The notes: generated from the letters alone by a model not told the origin. Numbered from the stretch's first letter, positions 25,901-35,005 are shown. The stretch is DNA of 64,000 nt from Zygaena filipendulae (GCA_907165275.2 OU015670.1:7405501-7469500); one strand, 5' to 3'. Translations and numbers: made by a program.

Positions 25901-26196
25901 GTCTGCTGAGCTTCAGTGTGGGCGTGCGGAGGCTTGTGAGGGCGAGGCGCAGCCCTGCGCTCACGTTCCTTCTTCCCCTTACCGGGCCGTCTGGTATGAG
26001 GTAACACAGGCACAAAGCCCTCTTCCTCCTCAACCTCTGGCCTCAATTCCGTGTCCGCCACCACTTCGGTAGGAGTTTCGATGTTCTCTATATTTTCTTT
26101 ATTACTCTCAACTCCTCGGAAGTTGAGCACGGAGGCGTAGGACGGCCCAGCGGCCTCTGATGTTGATCGCGCTGCCATACCGCAGTCTCCGGGCAT
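13923..26196 (-). CDS. larp1: La-related protein 1, first three coding exons (partial)
   Basis: LARP1 is a cytoplasmic RNA-binding protein that binds TOP-mRNA 5' ends and governs their translation and stability. Exon 1 (26196-25822, 125 codons) encodes an acidic stretch EEEEGF, a KGKKERERR basic patch and FVEAPIPKVNPW, a segment I know from LARP1 N-termini; it ends in a GTCAGT donor. Exon 2 (16130-16007) begins VRGGSAG and is proline/glutamine-rich, ending at GTGAAC. Exon 3 (13993-13923) encodes PKPAPVSKTIKKANHK, ending at GTAAGA. Splice phases fit (0, then 1: G plus AA gives Glu), which strongly supports the chain. I chose the ATG at 26196; an in-frame ATG six codons later is possible. The La module and DM15 repeats are not in the window, so the next intron is at least 13.9 kb. 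Intron 1 (9.7 kb) is packed with transposon debris. Confidence 0.85.
14535..15175 (+). repeat. Tandem pair of 'aaccgacttcc' repeats
   Basis: One repeat starts at 'ttaaccgacttccaaaaagg'. Its body (from 'ggaccgatttggaaaattct') recurs at about 14905 ('ttggagcgatttcaaaaatt') with the same order of blocks, giving a degenerate tandem of about 260-bp units. Lies in LARP1 intron 1 to 2 territory (between exons 2 and 3). Confidence 0.6.
15299..15692. mobile_element. 'TTAAAACCGACTTCC' foldback MITE
   Basis: Inverted arms of roughly 130 bp: the left begins ttaaaaccgacttccaaaaa and the right ends with its complement. They include a long match around 'acacacgtaatattattatt'. The loop (about 15430-15560) contains shorter internal complementarity (gtgacaagcc / ggcttgtcac). 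Located between LARP1 exons 3 and 2. Confidence 0.75.
15802..15955 (+). repeat. CCGCGG-type repeat joined to a foldback arm fragment
   Basis: 'ctagctgtcccccgcggttc' starts the repeat, which ends near 'atttttcatgacgattatag' and runs into 'gtcaacttggctaaggggg', an arm of the 868-1083 foldback family. Confidence 0.55.
16312..16420 (-). repeat. CCGCGG-type repeat fragment
   Basis: Minus-strand fragment ('gcgggaactccaaatttccc', then 'tagggtactttttataa'). The central block with 'gctacagt' is duplicated. Confidence 0.45.
16740..17712 (-). pseudogene. 5'-truncated non-LTR retrotransposon ORF (C-terminal region), frameshifted
   Basis: Two overlapping minus-strand frames (17712-17236 and 17285-16758) make one coding region broken by a frameshift near 17250-17285. 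The first part has a Cys/His cluster (CDVCEPHLCICG... then HHALSC), resembling the CCHC knuckle after LINE reverse transcriptases. The second has RPDGLTLVPW...CLLWDATC, then KRDKYSQL and VPLAVETSG, a conserved block I associate with retroelement-type proteins and which could be a restriction-like nuclease (Asp before a WDxTC strand). No reverse transcriptase core remains. GC content is far above the surroundings. It lies within LARP1 intron 1 and is very likely dead. Clade assignment (R2-like versus others) is uncertain. Confidence 0.6.
17760..17955 (+). repeat. CCGCGG-type repeat, near complete
   Basis: Starts 'tagctgttccccgcggattc', contains 'aaaaagtaccctatgtgtta' and 'ccattcagcagtttttgcgt', and ends 'tttataatattagtaagg'. 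Confidence 0.65.
18605..18825 (-). repeat. CCGCGG-type repeat, near complete
   Basis: Minus-strand copy from 'aaactattataaagagcttt' to 'tctcgggggacagctagg'. The region just before it (18470-18545) has a 'gggaatcgcacccggaacct' stretch that mimics a tRNA T-arm. Confidence 0.6.
18830..22200. other. LARP1 intron 1, no gene recognised
   Basis: AT-rich intronic sequence. Open frames at 19346-19666 and 20680-21182 overlap on both strands and show no domain, splice pairing or codon bias that I can support. A CCGCGG repeat remnant lies at 20030-20185 (minus). Confidence 0.4.
20030..20185 (-). repeat. CCGCGG-type repeat, diverged
   Basis: Minus-strand copy: 'cgcgataaattcaaaaactac' at its left and 'gaaggggacagctagtatat' at its right end. 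Confidence 0.5.
22205..22430. mobile_element. 'GGGCCCTTATTCACTATGACC' MITE
   Basis: Inverted ends: gggcctttattcactatgac at the left and the complement ggtcgtagtgaataagggcc at the right. The interior contains 'taacgcgcgtcccaaaaac'. Related copies are at 59455-59630 (reverse) and, as a fragment, 39170-39252. Inside LARP1 intron 1. Confidence 0.65.
22520..24060. other. LARP1 intron 1, no gene recognised
   Basis: AT-rich. A minus-strand frame at 22885-23097 has no known motif. I see nothing more. Confidence 0.4.
24070..24275 (+). repeat. CCGCGG-type repeat, diverged
   Basis: 'caagctgtcccctgcagttt' followed by 'ctgagttcctgtgggaattc' and 'aaaccttcctcatgaatcac'. The last block is the one also found in the repeat copies nested in the P-like elements (56700-56820, 57250-57450). 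Confidence 0.55.
24331..24811. mobile_element. hAT-like non-autonomous element with 8-bp target duplication
   Basis: Ends are CAAGGGCGGATACAGG at the left and the complement of CAAGGGCGGATTTAGG at the right. An exact CATATATA lies on each side (24323-24330 and 24812-24819). Eight-base duplications and CAnGGGCGGA ends are typical of hAT elements. At 481 bp it lacks any transposase. The subterminal regions are rich in G (left) and C (right, with runs of seven C). Inside LARP1 intron 1. Confidence 0.85.
24820..25821. other. LARP1 intron 1, 5' part
   Basis: AT-rich intron sequence directly downstream of the LARP1 exon 1 donor. A short (ATC)n run at about 25020-25038. No other feature seen. Confidence 0.5.
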
Positions 26197-26700
26197 GTTA
26201 TGTAAGAACAGGCGCGCGCCCGCGCCCACCGTCGATCACGAGCGCACAGCCATGCCACTCAGAAGGACATAACAGGGGGTGCTGCGCCTACGCGAACCGA
26301 GTGCTGTCCCGGGTCGCGACCCTTTAATACGAAGGTCACACACAACGTATTTGCACCTACGATCAACCAACGCCACCACAGCTGACAGCTGACACAAGAG
26401 AAATATAAATATCAAAAAGCGTGGTCTTGTCTAACCGGACACCGCGATTTAACCGCTGCGAATCGTATTTACAAGCGATTAATTCACTTCCACACTTTTA
26501 TCCCAATTTAATAAGCACACCGATAACGGCCGACGCACTTTTAATATAAAACGAGCAGTGTTCTCTTTTAATATGGGGCTTCAAACTGATAACACTGATA
26601 ATTGGTTTGCGATTCACACATGTGCTCAGACGCCCAAAAATGTATTTTTCGAAACTACACAGCAAGCAAGCACTAGCAGCACCACACCACAGAGTAGAAA
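26197..26700 (-). promoter_or_regulatory. LARP1 5' UTR and probable promoter region
   Basis: Sequence just upstream of the first LARP1 ATG becomes GC- and CpG-rich (about 26200-26345) before returning to AT-rich DNA. No TATA box or clear initiator could be picked out, and the transcription start is not defined. Confidence 0.45.
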
Positions 26701-26716
26701 TCAGTGTTGCCAAACT

Positions 26717-26965
26717 TTTTTTTTTTGTGAAGTTTACCCCTTTCGGGGAAGGCAGAAGGAAACGTCGATCATATAGCCAATTCAGTGGTATATTTCTTCT
26801 TTAGATGTATTTCGATGCTTTCCCGGAACTTTTGGCAGCAAATCTTCGCAGTTGAACTATAGGACGCTCCGTGGAAAGTTATATAGTAAAACGAAAACCT
26901 CCCGATGAACGCCCTATTTCATCTTATTTCACTGTTTCACACTGTTCATCACTAATGGATCTCTA
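26717..26965 (-). repeat. Interspersed repeat X (A-tailed)
   Basis: Family recognised by the 3' block 'ggctgtatggacttagtttc' plus 'ttttgcc(t)tcccc...ggggtaaat' and an A-rich tail. Here it is in reverse, beginning with poly-T at 26717. Other copies are at 27598-27985, 29685-29995 and 39315-39655, with fragments at 31900, 34380, 46680, 46905 and 54337. The tail suggests a retroposed element. Confidence 0.6.
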
Positions 26966-26991
26966 AATCACTATATCAAAAATCCATCATA

Positions 26992-27572
26992 GCTAGGGAG
27001 CTGGTGGCAATTTAGGTATATAATTTCATCGTCGTTGATACCAAGACGTAATGTAGTCTGGACTGTCTGGACTTATATTAACTCGAAAAAATAGGTGGCG
27101 AGTTCAGGTAGCTCTGATTTTTGTTTATAAATAATTTTGAAATTTTAATTAAAAAAAACATATTAAATTATAATATCGTTTCTTCCATCAATTATATCTT
27201 ATTAAATACGTTTCATAGATTGTGAAATTAAAGCTGGCAGAAGTCAGGATGGTGGGAGTTTTTCTTAATTCAACATCTCAGCTTATTTTTCTTACAGTTA
27301 TTTTTATAAAAACTCCCACTATCCTGACTTCTGCCAGCTTTAATTTCATCACTATTTATAAAACGTATTTAATAAGATATAATTGATGGCAGAAAGGATA
27401 ATATAATTTAATGTTTTTTTTTTAATTATAATTTCAAAATAATTTAAAAAAAAATCAGAGCTACTTGAGCTCGCCACCTATTTTTTCTACTTAATATAAG
27501 TACAGACGTACATTACGTCTTGGTATCAACGACGATGAAATCATATGCCTAAATTGCCACCAGCTCCCTAGC
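26992..27572. mobile_element. GCTAGGGAG foldback MITE, copy 2
   Basis: Same ends and arms as 9448-10017, with TA at 26990-26991 and 27573-27574. It lies between two oppositely oriented X repeats. Confidence 0.8.
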
Positions 27573-27597
27573 TATCAATAGTTAAGTACTTATTACT

Positions 27598-27985
27598 TCC
27601 ATGATTAATAGATGAGCGTCAGTTTAATTTTTTTTGTTTTACAAATTATTTTATCATGATTAATATTGTGTAAACGTGGTAAAATTTGCATAATAGTGAT
27701 ACATTAGTGATAAACAGTGTGTGGAAACAGTGAATAAAGATGTAAGTAATGCGGTGTTCGCTGGGAGATTATCGTTTACTATGTAAATTCCTACAGAGCA
27801 TCCTATTAAGGTTCAATTGTGAATAGTTGCTTCCGGAAGTTCCGGTAAAGCATCGAAATGTATCTTATCGATATATTTCAATATAAATAACTTATGAAAA
27901 AAAAACAATCATATGAACTGGCTGTATAGACTTGGCTTCTTTTGCCTTCCCCATAAGGGGTAAATATAACAAAAAAAATGTAGTT
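27598..27985 (+). repeat. Interspersed repeat X, long copy
   Basis: From 'gagcgtcagtttaatttttt' through 'gtgtggaaacagtgaataaa' to 'ccccataaggggtaaatata' and an A-run. It is the longest intact version and helps define the family's order. Confidence 0.6.
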
Positions 27986-28534
27986 TGTGGCCTCAGAAGA
28001 TTAATGGCATCGTAATTCTCCGTCTACCAGAAAGAAGGTAATCACTACGAATGGCACCGACGCCATCGACCATTGTCTACGATTGTGAGGAAAGATAGGT
28101 ACATACACTGAGCAAATAATCACTACGTTTTAAGAGACGGGACTTCCTTACTTGGTTTTGGAATCCATTTAGCAGACCCAGCAATACCAACGCAGCGAAA
28201 ATTTAATTGTCAAAATACTTCATAACTCATGGGTACCAACATTAACGAGAACAATAAGGATGGCCACATGTAGTTCCTGATTAAATCGATATCGATAAGT
28301 TATCATTAGAGCATCGTGGGCTTCATACCAGGTGAATTAAATCTACAACGGGGGAAAACATTTGTCGTAAAATTGAAACAATAAATTATTATTTTTATTT
28401 ATTTATTATTATTCCAATATTTTAGTTTGTCATGATGATGATGTTATTAGATAGATAGATATTTATTTTCTCTTTAAAAATTACATTTACATTTTATGTC
28501 AAAATTAAATAACCTATTTGGGAAAGTAAATGAT

Positions 28535-29110
28535 TTACTTCGAAGTGCCTCCTTGTTGAGCCTTGTTTAAATTATCGGTAGAAATATCTATCGGTAGAAG
28601 TATCCGACATTCGTTCCTTACATCTCCACAGACATATTTTATATCGTGAAGTTTTTCGATTGGAATGTAAGCTAAGTCATCATTTCCAATATTTTTTACC
28701 CATTGTCGACATCTGAAATTAAAATATCTATCAATCATGCAAGTACACTTAGAAACAAGATAGAGTATAATATAGTTCTTTATACAGAAGACGAGGTTCA
28801 CTTTATTACAATACGATCATAATACTTAATGAAAACTGCAGTAAGTAATGAAAAAGTATACGCAGCAACAGCTATACAAAAATATTTCAAAATATTCACT
28901 ATAACAGCATCATTCATTAAAGTTTATCGACTCACTTTATCGATAGTGAAGATTTACATCACTATGGTTTACAAAGATGCAAATATTTTTTCTCATTTCA
29001 AAAAGATAGTGTATTATTTTAGTCTTGCTGATAGCTGAAGAGAACAAAATACTTTATTACTTTACTGAAGCTGTACTTACCGGTCTTCATCTATAGGAAA
29101 TTTCGTGACA
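28535..29110 (-). pseudogene. THAP-domain gene fragment (two exons)
   Basis: Exon A (ending at 29081 with a GTAAGT donor) encodes KFVTKFPIDEDR, the FP-containing start of a THAP core. Exon B (28712-28535, acceptor tttcag) continues in phase with CRQWVKNIGNDDLAYIP and KYVCGDVRNE, then stops at TAA (28537-28535). FP, the central W and the late Cys followed by Asp fit a THAP zinc finger, but the His expected two residues after that Cys (C-x2-H) is Val/Arg here. I found no exon with the first Cys pair; upstream of exon A the frame meets a stop at about 29133. THAP domains bind DNA and are found in P-element transposases and host factors. It may be a relic of a P-like transposon or an incomplete host gene. 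Confidence 0.6.
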
Positions 29111-29469
29111 AATTTCCTTTTATTTAAATTTTGTCGACTCTATCTTTTTCTACAAATTACATACGTACTACACCGTCTAATCGGTGCTATTTCACTACCC
29201 AATCACAAGAAAATAGTTTTTAATAGTCACACTGCAACTGCACTTTTCAAAGCGTAAATCACAGAAAATTTTTAAAAATCACACAATTATTTTCCCAAAT
29301 AACAACATGCGTCGCCATGACAAACAGATGACATATTGTAAGAAAGATTCAGAGACAAAAGACTGAAATAGCATGTGAGGCCATCTTTGATGCCATGGAA
29401 AAAAAAAATTAAAAAAAAAAATGAGTGCTAAACACGAACAAAATTTAATTTGTTCCTAGTTGCGTTAGA

Positions 29470-29580
29470 CTGGGTACATACACGTAGTGATTACCTTCTC
29501 TCTGGGTACATAGGTACCTAGGTGTACCTACCCGTAGTGATTACCTTCTCTCTGGTGATTACCTTCTCTCTGTAGGTACC
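29470..29580 (+). repeat. Short direct repeats of 'gtgattaccttctctctgg'
   Basis: The block occurs three times in about 90 bp (near 29486, 29537 and 29555). Its complement (agagaaggtaatcac) appears near 28034 and 38958. Function unknown. Confidence 0.6.
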
Positions 29581-29581
29581 T

Positions 29582-29619
29582 ACTACACTTTGATATTAGC
29601 CAAAAGGCCGAAAAGCGAT
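29582..29619 (-). pseudogene. U2 snRNA 5'-end fragment
   Basis: Read on the minus strand from 29619, the first about 38 bases match the conserved 5' end of U2 snRNA from memory (ATCGCTTTTCGGCCTTTTGG, then CTAATATCAAAGTGTAGTA), with only a couple of differences. U2 is about 190 nt, so this is a small piece lacking the branch-point region in full, the Sm site and the 3' stem-loops. It is best explained as a retroposed or SINE-borne fragment, not an active snRNA gene. Confidence 0.8.
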
Positions 29620-29684
29620 GACCATTGTGAGGAACCTTTAACGTTGTGATTATTTGCTCAGTGGGCGGAATTTTAGCAGTGACG

Positions 29685-29995
29685 AATGTCATTGGACGTC
29701 AGTTTCATTTCTTTATTGTGATTAATATTGTGTAAATGTGGTGGATTTTGCATAATAGTGATCCATTAATGATGAACAGTGTGCGGAAACAGTGAAATAA
29801 GAAGAAATGGGACGTTCATCAGAAGGTTATCGTTTTACTATACAACTTCCCACAGAGCGTCTTATTAAGGTTCAACTGTGAAGAGTTGCATTTCGATGTA
29901 AATAACTTCAGAAGAAAAATACTACTGTATTAGCTGTATGCACTTAGCTTCCTTTGCCTTCCACATTGGGGTAAATTTAACAAAAAAAAGATGCC
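29685..29995 (+). repeat. Interspersed repeat X
   Basis: 'gacgtcagtttcatttcttt' to 'cacattggggtaaatttaac' with an A-rich end. Confidence 0.6.
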
Positions 29996-30442
29996 CATGT
30001 GATTTAATTAACTTAAAAATTTATCGTAACTTAGATAAAATATAAATAAATACTTACGTAAAAAGATCATGATACCTGTGTATTTATAAAAAATATATTC
30101 ATTATCAACGGTTCTTAGTCAATACAATATTTCAACAACAAAACCTAACAAAACATAAAAAATAAAAATAAATACCGACCTCAATTTCGTCTGAGATACC
30201 GACATAAAACCAACCAACAAAATTCATGCAGTAATATCAGTATCTCTAAGTAGTTTGTGAGTAATATCTGCCAAAAATCATGAAAAGCAGGGTTTCTCTA
30301 ACTTATCTTTATCTTTATCTTTCGCTAACTTACCTATGGACAGATGGCGCTGTCATACTAGAAAATAATTTTAATCTGTCTGAGTCAAGCAAAGAGTATA
30401 TAACCACTACGTTTTGGAGTCAAGAATAGGGTACTTGCATGT

Positions 30443-30715
30443 TTTTTTTTTTTCAATCTATTTTAAAGATATATGGCCTACTTAAATAAAGCAAGAAAAA
30501 GAAAAAAAATATATGCATAAATTAATTAAATAGAGCGTTTCAAAATTCCTACTTTAGACTTTACCGCCGGAATGCGGAATGACGTCACTTGTTCAAAATT
30601 ACGCCTTATTAATCTGTGATAGAAATGTCACTGTCGTATTGACAGGGTCATGTGACACTGACAGACAGATAACTTCAATATCCAAAAGCGAAATTAAGGT
30701 TGAACTATGTCGATT
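30443..30715 (-). repeat. P-like element internal segment, first half
   Basis: Matches 58150-58395 of the P-like element in the same orientation (landmarks 'ggcctacttaaataaagcaa', 'cggaatgacgtcact', 'gtgacactgacagacagata'). Its continuation appears only at 34315-34622, so about 3.6 kb is inserted between the halves. Confidence 0.65.
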
Positions 30716-31084
30716 TACTTCCATAAGTTCCAGTAAAGGTGTAACCTCATGCAGCCGCTCGACGCTCGTTTGCAGCGATAAATCCACAGAACACACAAAA
30801 TCTGGTCACATTTGGTCACGTGACTTGATTGTCGCCGCGTCAAAAACACCCCGGTGCAACCTCATGCAAGCCGCTCGACGCTCGTTTGCAGCGACATGTC
30901 TGGTTACGTGAACCTATTTTGAATTTCCCGCGACTCAAAAGATGCGATGGGCAGGCAGTCGCTCGTCGCTCGTGTGCAGCGACTTATCTGCACGTGTCCC
31001 TATTTTAAATTTCCCGCGACTAAAAAAAGTAGCGATAAGTCGCCGGCAGCAAAATCAGTGTACTGTGTGATGATGGTTCCTGGC

Positions 31085-31490
31085 CGGATCACGGTATGGA
31101 ACAGAGTTTTTACGCTGGCACAAATTCATTATTTTTATTGTTCCCTTTTGTGCCACTAATTCCAGCAATTTGTGCCTTCTCGCTCTGGAGTTACAAGAGT
31201 ACGATTGTGGTCGGGCTGCAGGGAATCCTAGTTTCTGGCCCGATTTCGATACGGAACGGAGATTTTTTGTTGCAAGATTACATTATTTTAATTGTGCCTT
31301 TTAGTGCCACCAGTCCTAGGAAAGTGTGCCTTCTGGTTCTGGAGTTACAACTTACAAGAGTACGACCCAACCATGGCTCGGAACTAAGATTTTGTTTTTG
31401 AACAAATTAATTATTTTAGTTGTGCTTTCTAGTGCCACTAATCCCAGGAATTTTTGCCTTCTGGTTCTAGAATACCTAACTATAGTACGA
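31085..31490 (+). repeat. Three degenerate tandem repeats of about 130 bp
   Basis: Each unit has 'attatttta(g)ttgtgc(c)ttttagtgccact', then 'tgtgccttctggttctggag' and 'ttacaagagtacg'. Three units follow one another. Part of the 30.7-34.3 kb insertion. Confidence 0.65.
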
Positions 31491-31506
31491 GCCTAATCTT
31501 TACAAT

Positions 31507-31722
31507 AGCTGTTCCCCGCGGTTTCATCCGCGTAGTATGCGAAATATCAATGTAGTGTCTTCTGAGTTAATTTTAGAGTTCCCGTGGAAATTCCGGGATA
31601 AATAGTAGCCTATGTCCTTGTCTGTACCCCTGACAATGTGATGATCGGTTAAGCCGTTTAGCCGTGAAAGCGTAACAAACAAACAAACAACCGCACTTTT
31701 GCATTTATAATATTACTTAGTA
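31507..31722 (+). repeat. CCGCGG-type repeat, near complete
   Basis: 'tagctgttccccgcggtttc' to 'gcatttataatattactta'. Confidence 0.65.
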
Positions 31723-31899
31723 GGACTAATTTTTTGATAATAGTGCCCTAAAATATTTCAATACTCATTACAATTCTCTTCATCGCAGACTCAACAGTGT
31801 TTAGAAAGCAATGTCTCACGCGTGGATCGATTGTAAACTTTCACTCATGTTAGTTTAGGCTCTAAAGAGCACGTACCCAAGGCCGTACAATTATTAAAA

Positions 31900-32025
31900 A
31901 AAAACAAGTGAACTGAAAAATGCATTTCAATGTAAATACTTCAGAAGAGAAAATTACTACCATATTGGCTGTATGGACTTAGTTTCCTTTGCTTTCCCCA
32001 TTGGAGTAAATTTAACAAAAAAAAT
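31900..32025 (+). repeat. Repeat X, 3' fragment
   Basis: 'tgcatttcaatgtaaatact' to 'cccattggagtaaatttaac' plus an A-run. Confidence 0.5.
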
Positions 32026-32119
32026 AAGACCGAGGGGTACCTACTCAGAATGGTACCTACCTTAGTTAATTTGTGGTACCTACCTACCTAGTACCTGTTT
32101 TTCGATTGTTCTTTTATAA

Positions 32120-32320
32120 CTAGCTGTCCCACGCAGTATCACCCGCGATAATTTCAGAGTTCCCGCGGGAATCCCGGATTACAATATAGCCTATGTTACT
32201 CAGGGATAATGTAGCTATCTAATGGTGAAAGAATTTTTAAAATCGGTCTAGTAGTTTTGGAGTTAAATCGTAACAAACAAACAAAAATCAAATCTTTCCT
32301 CTTTATAATATTAGTATAGA
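32120..32320 (+). repeat. CCGCGG-type repeat, near complete
   Basis: 'ctagctgtcccacgcagtat' to 'tttataatattagtatagat'. It runs directly into the satellite that follows. Confidence 0.65.
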
Positions 32321-32321
32321 T

Positions 32322-32895
32322 TATCACAATCTTAAAAAGTTGGTTGATTTAAAAATCATAATATATTATGAATCTATTCCACATGAAGTTGTTGAATCTT
32401 CAGTTCTTTTATATATAATTATCACAATCTTAATAGGTTTATTGATTTAACAAACATATATTATGAATCTAGTCAACATGAATAGTTTTTGTATCTTCAG
32501 TCACAATCTCAAAAGGTTTATTAATTTAATAATCATATAGGTATTATGAATCTAGTTAACATGAAGTTTTTCTATCTTCAGTTCTTTTATAAATAATTAT
32601 CACACTCTTAAAACGTTTACTGATTTAACAATCATATTATGAATCTAGTCAACATGAATAGTTTTGTATCTTCAGTTCTTTTGTAATTATCACAATCTCA
32701 AGGTTTATTAATTTAATAATCATAATTATATTATGAATCTAGTTAACATGAAGTTTTTGTATCTTCAGTTCTTTTATAAATAATTATTACACTCTTAAAA
32801 CGTTTACTGATTTAACAATCATATTATGAATCTAGTCAACATGAATAGTTTTGTATCTTCAGTTCTTTACTAATTATCACAATCTTAAAAAATTG
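32322..32895 (+). repeat. Satellite of alternating A and B monomers (about 95 bp each)
   Basis: Six full monomers and a partial one share 'atcacaatctta', 'attatgaatcta' and 'gtatcttcagttctttt'. They alternate: units 1, 3 and 5 carry 'acatgaagttttt', whereas units 2, 4 and 6 carry 'gtcaacatgaatagtttt'. The array is thus a three-fold repeat of an A-B dimer of about 190 bp. Confidence 0.8.
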
Positions 32896-33275
32896 AACTT
32901 TGTCTTAATGACGGAACAATTTATACAAACCAAACAAGAAGATACAGTTAACAAATTAAGTGTCTGATGCAAATTTCTGACATTTTTTGAGCACCAAATT
33001 CAAAATCTCAATGACAGTTTCCATTCTTTCCGACGGTGGTAATCATCGCAAGTTAAAACCCACCCCAAGTAGGAATCCATCGACATCATCCATTGTGGTG
33101 GTGGAGGTGGTTCAGGCACTGGATCTTCTCAGGAAATTGCATCGGCAATACGGTTCAGAACAACCATTGACTCATCCACTCCTTTCTCTCTAATGGAATG
33201 TCTTCTTATCTTCTCACTTCGACTGAATACCTGAATTTTTTAAACCCAATTACAATGATAATTCTTATTAAAAAC

Positions 33276-33455
33276 TAGCTGTGCCCCACGCTTTCACCCG
33301 CGATAAAAAGTACCCTATGACCTTCCTGTACCCCTGCGTATATGCCACACGTGCATGCCAAATTTCATCCAAATCCGTTCAGCCGTTTTTGCGTGATTGA
33401 GTAACAAACATCCAAACATCCACACTTTCAGATTTATAATATTAGTAGGATAGAA
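33276..33455 (+). repeat. CCGCGG-type repeat, near complete
   Basis: 'ctagctgtgccccacgcttt' to 'tttataatattagtagga'. Confidence 0.65.
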
Positions 33456-33504
33456 ACGTCAACAAAATTTTGAAAATATGTTAGAATTGATTTGAATTGG
33501 TTAC

Positions 33505-33938
33505 CTTCCTCATTATCGTGTTCGTAAACACTTTCGTCTACATCTACGTCACACTCCTCTTTCTCATCGATATGCCGGCTGACATCACTGCTGGTTGTAC
33601 ATGAAATAAGACAAAGTCGTAAGTTCTGTAGATAATCCTGAAATTTATAACTCTGCTAGTTTTCACATTCAATCAATTCTTTGGCTAATCAAATTAACTT
33701 CCCTATATTATTATACTTAATTACTGTTTTTATATTGTAAGGTGATATGAAATAAACAACAACCGTATCAAAAACAAAATATTAAACTGAGACATTAATA
33801 TGACAACAAAACTGCTATGTAACAAAAAAGGTGGTTCGAAATTAAGTGTAACTGTACAATGAGGAAACAAAATTATCGTTTAAACGTTTATGATTCTTTA
33901 ATTAAATGTTTTAATATATTTACCTCGTCTGAATCCAT
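33505..33938 (-). CDS. Possible small acidic protein gene, two exons, function unknown
   Basis: A minimal first exon (33938-33924) reads ATG plus four codons (MDSDE), then GTAAAT. Exon 2 (33637-33505, acceptor ttcag) stays open in that phase, encoding DYLQNLRLCL and then the acidic DEKEECDVDVDESVYEHD, with donor GTAACC after one extra base. A third exon-like block near 33225-33120 encodes FSRSEKIRRHSIREKG and VVLNRIADAIS, but it needs a different phase and soon stops, so the gene may be broken. It lies inside the 30.7-34.3 kb insertion and could be its accessory (MADF/Myb-like) protein. I do not recognise the family. Confidence 0.3.
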
Positions 33939-34314
33939 TGTTTACCTAGATAAATAAATTAAATAAATCGTTGCAGCACAAGAAGTCAACTCACGCCATT
34001 TCGGCCATTTCCCAAATAGCAGCGTCACAGCGCGGCGGGCAGCGACAAAGCTGAACATTTTCAGCTTTGTCGCCACATCGATTTATCGCTGCCACAGACG
34101 TATAAGAGAACATACGTCGCTCCAAACGAAACCTCATAAAAAACGAGCGACGAGCGACATAGCTCAACATTTTCAGCTTATGACTGCCGCACCTTTTGAA
34201 ACGCGGGAAATTCAAAAAGGGGTCACGTGACCAGACATGTCGCTGCAAACGAGCGTCGAGCGGCTGCATGAGGTCGTACCATAAAGAATCAAAATGCATC
34301 TTACCGATGCATTT

Positions 34315-34622
34315 TAAATAAAAAAGTAAAAAAAAAAACTTCAGAAAATGGAAAATATGCGTTGACTGTATGCACTTAGTTTCTTTTGCCTTATCTGAAA
34401 GAGGTAAATGTTTCCTAAAAAAAATAAAAGTGACGTCATGTGTCAAGCTTGGCTGTGATTGGTGTTTCGTTGCAACCTTCCGTTTCACAAAATTAAAAGT
34501 TGAATATTTTGGAAACTATTGAAATTTTTTTAGTAAATCTTTCACGATAACGCTTTTCTAAGGCTCTATTTTTGAAATATTGACACAATTTCTTATTATA
34601 AATTTCATGCAAGTACCCTATT
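34315..34622 (-). repeat. P-like element internal segment, second half
   Basis: Matches 58400-58682 in the same orientation ('gcgttgactgtatgcactta', 'ggctgtgattggtgtttcgt', 'acgataacgcttttctaagg', 'tgcaagtacccta'). It pairs with 30443-30715. Confidence 0.65.
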
Positions 34623-34854
34623 GTCGGAGCTAGGATGCGCAACACGATAAAATTTATCGAGTCATTTTATCGATTCTCGTCGACATATTATATCTTTTTG
34701 TCTACCAGTGGTAAAAAATGTTCAACCGAATCTAGTCTTAACTCAATACCCCACTACTGCACTTTTTTGCTTGGACGCTCACAAAATATATATTTTGTCG
34801 TGTTGACAATTTTATCTTTCGTTCGATAAACATATCGTGGCACGCATCTTAGCT

Positions 34855-35005
34855 ATGCAGGCGCGGATCTCGGATTTGGTAGATTATCTGCTCACTTCGC
34901 GAAAACTTGGCGTCAACTTCTGAATTTTCAACTATTAAATACCTAATTTAGTTCTCAGGGGCGCAAATGCACCCACTGCCCCCCCGTAGATCCGCGTGCC
35001 GGGAT
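34855..35005. repeat. Possible hAT-like relic
   Basis: Imperfect inverted ends (caggcgcggatctcgg / agatccgcgtgcc) enclose a C-run. The inner block 'cacttcgcgaaaacttggcg' recurs near 36142. No clear target duplication. Confidence 0.4.

Larger units (their letters stand above)
30740..34280. mobile_element. About 3.5-kb insertion with long terminal inverted repeats (candidate DNA transposon)
   Basis: It begins with ACCTCATGCAGCCGCTCGAC (30743 on) and ends with the complement (about 34255-34274). The match extends through 'gctcgtttgcagcga'. The motif is repeated subterminally at about 30857 and, diverged, 30955 on the left, which resembles transposase-binding arrays. It splits a sequence that is continuous in other copies. 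A TAAAG occurs next to both ends (30734-30738, 34282-34286) and may be the target duplication. Inside are tandem repeats, three CCGCGG repeats, a satellite and a possible short gene (33505-33938). The superfamily is undetermined. Confidence 0.5.

Noticed and set aside
32322..32895. CRISPR-like array
   Set aside because: The spacing elements are themselves repeated and the DNA is eukaryotic; it is a satellite.
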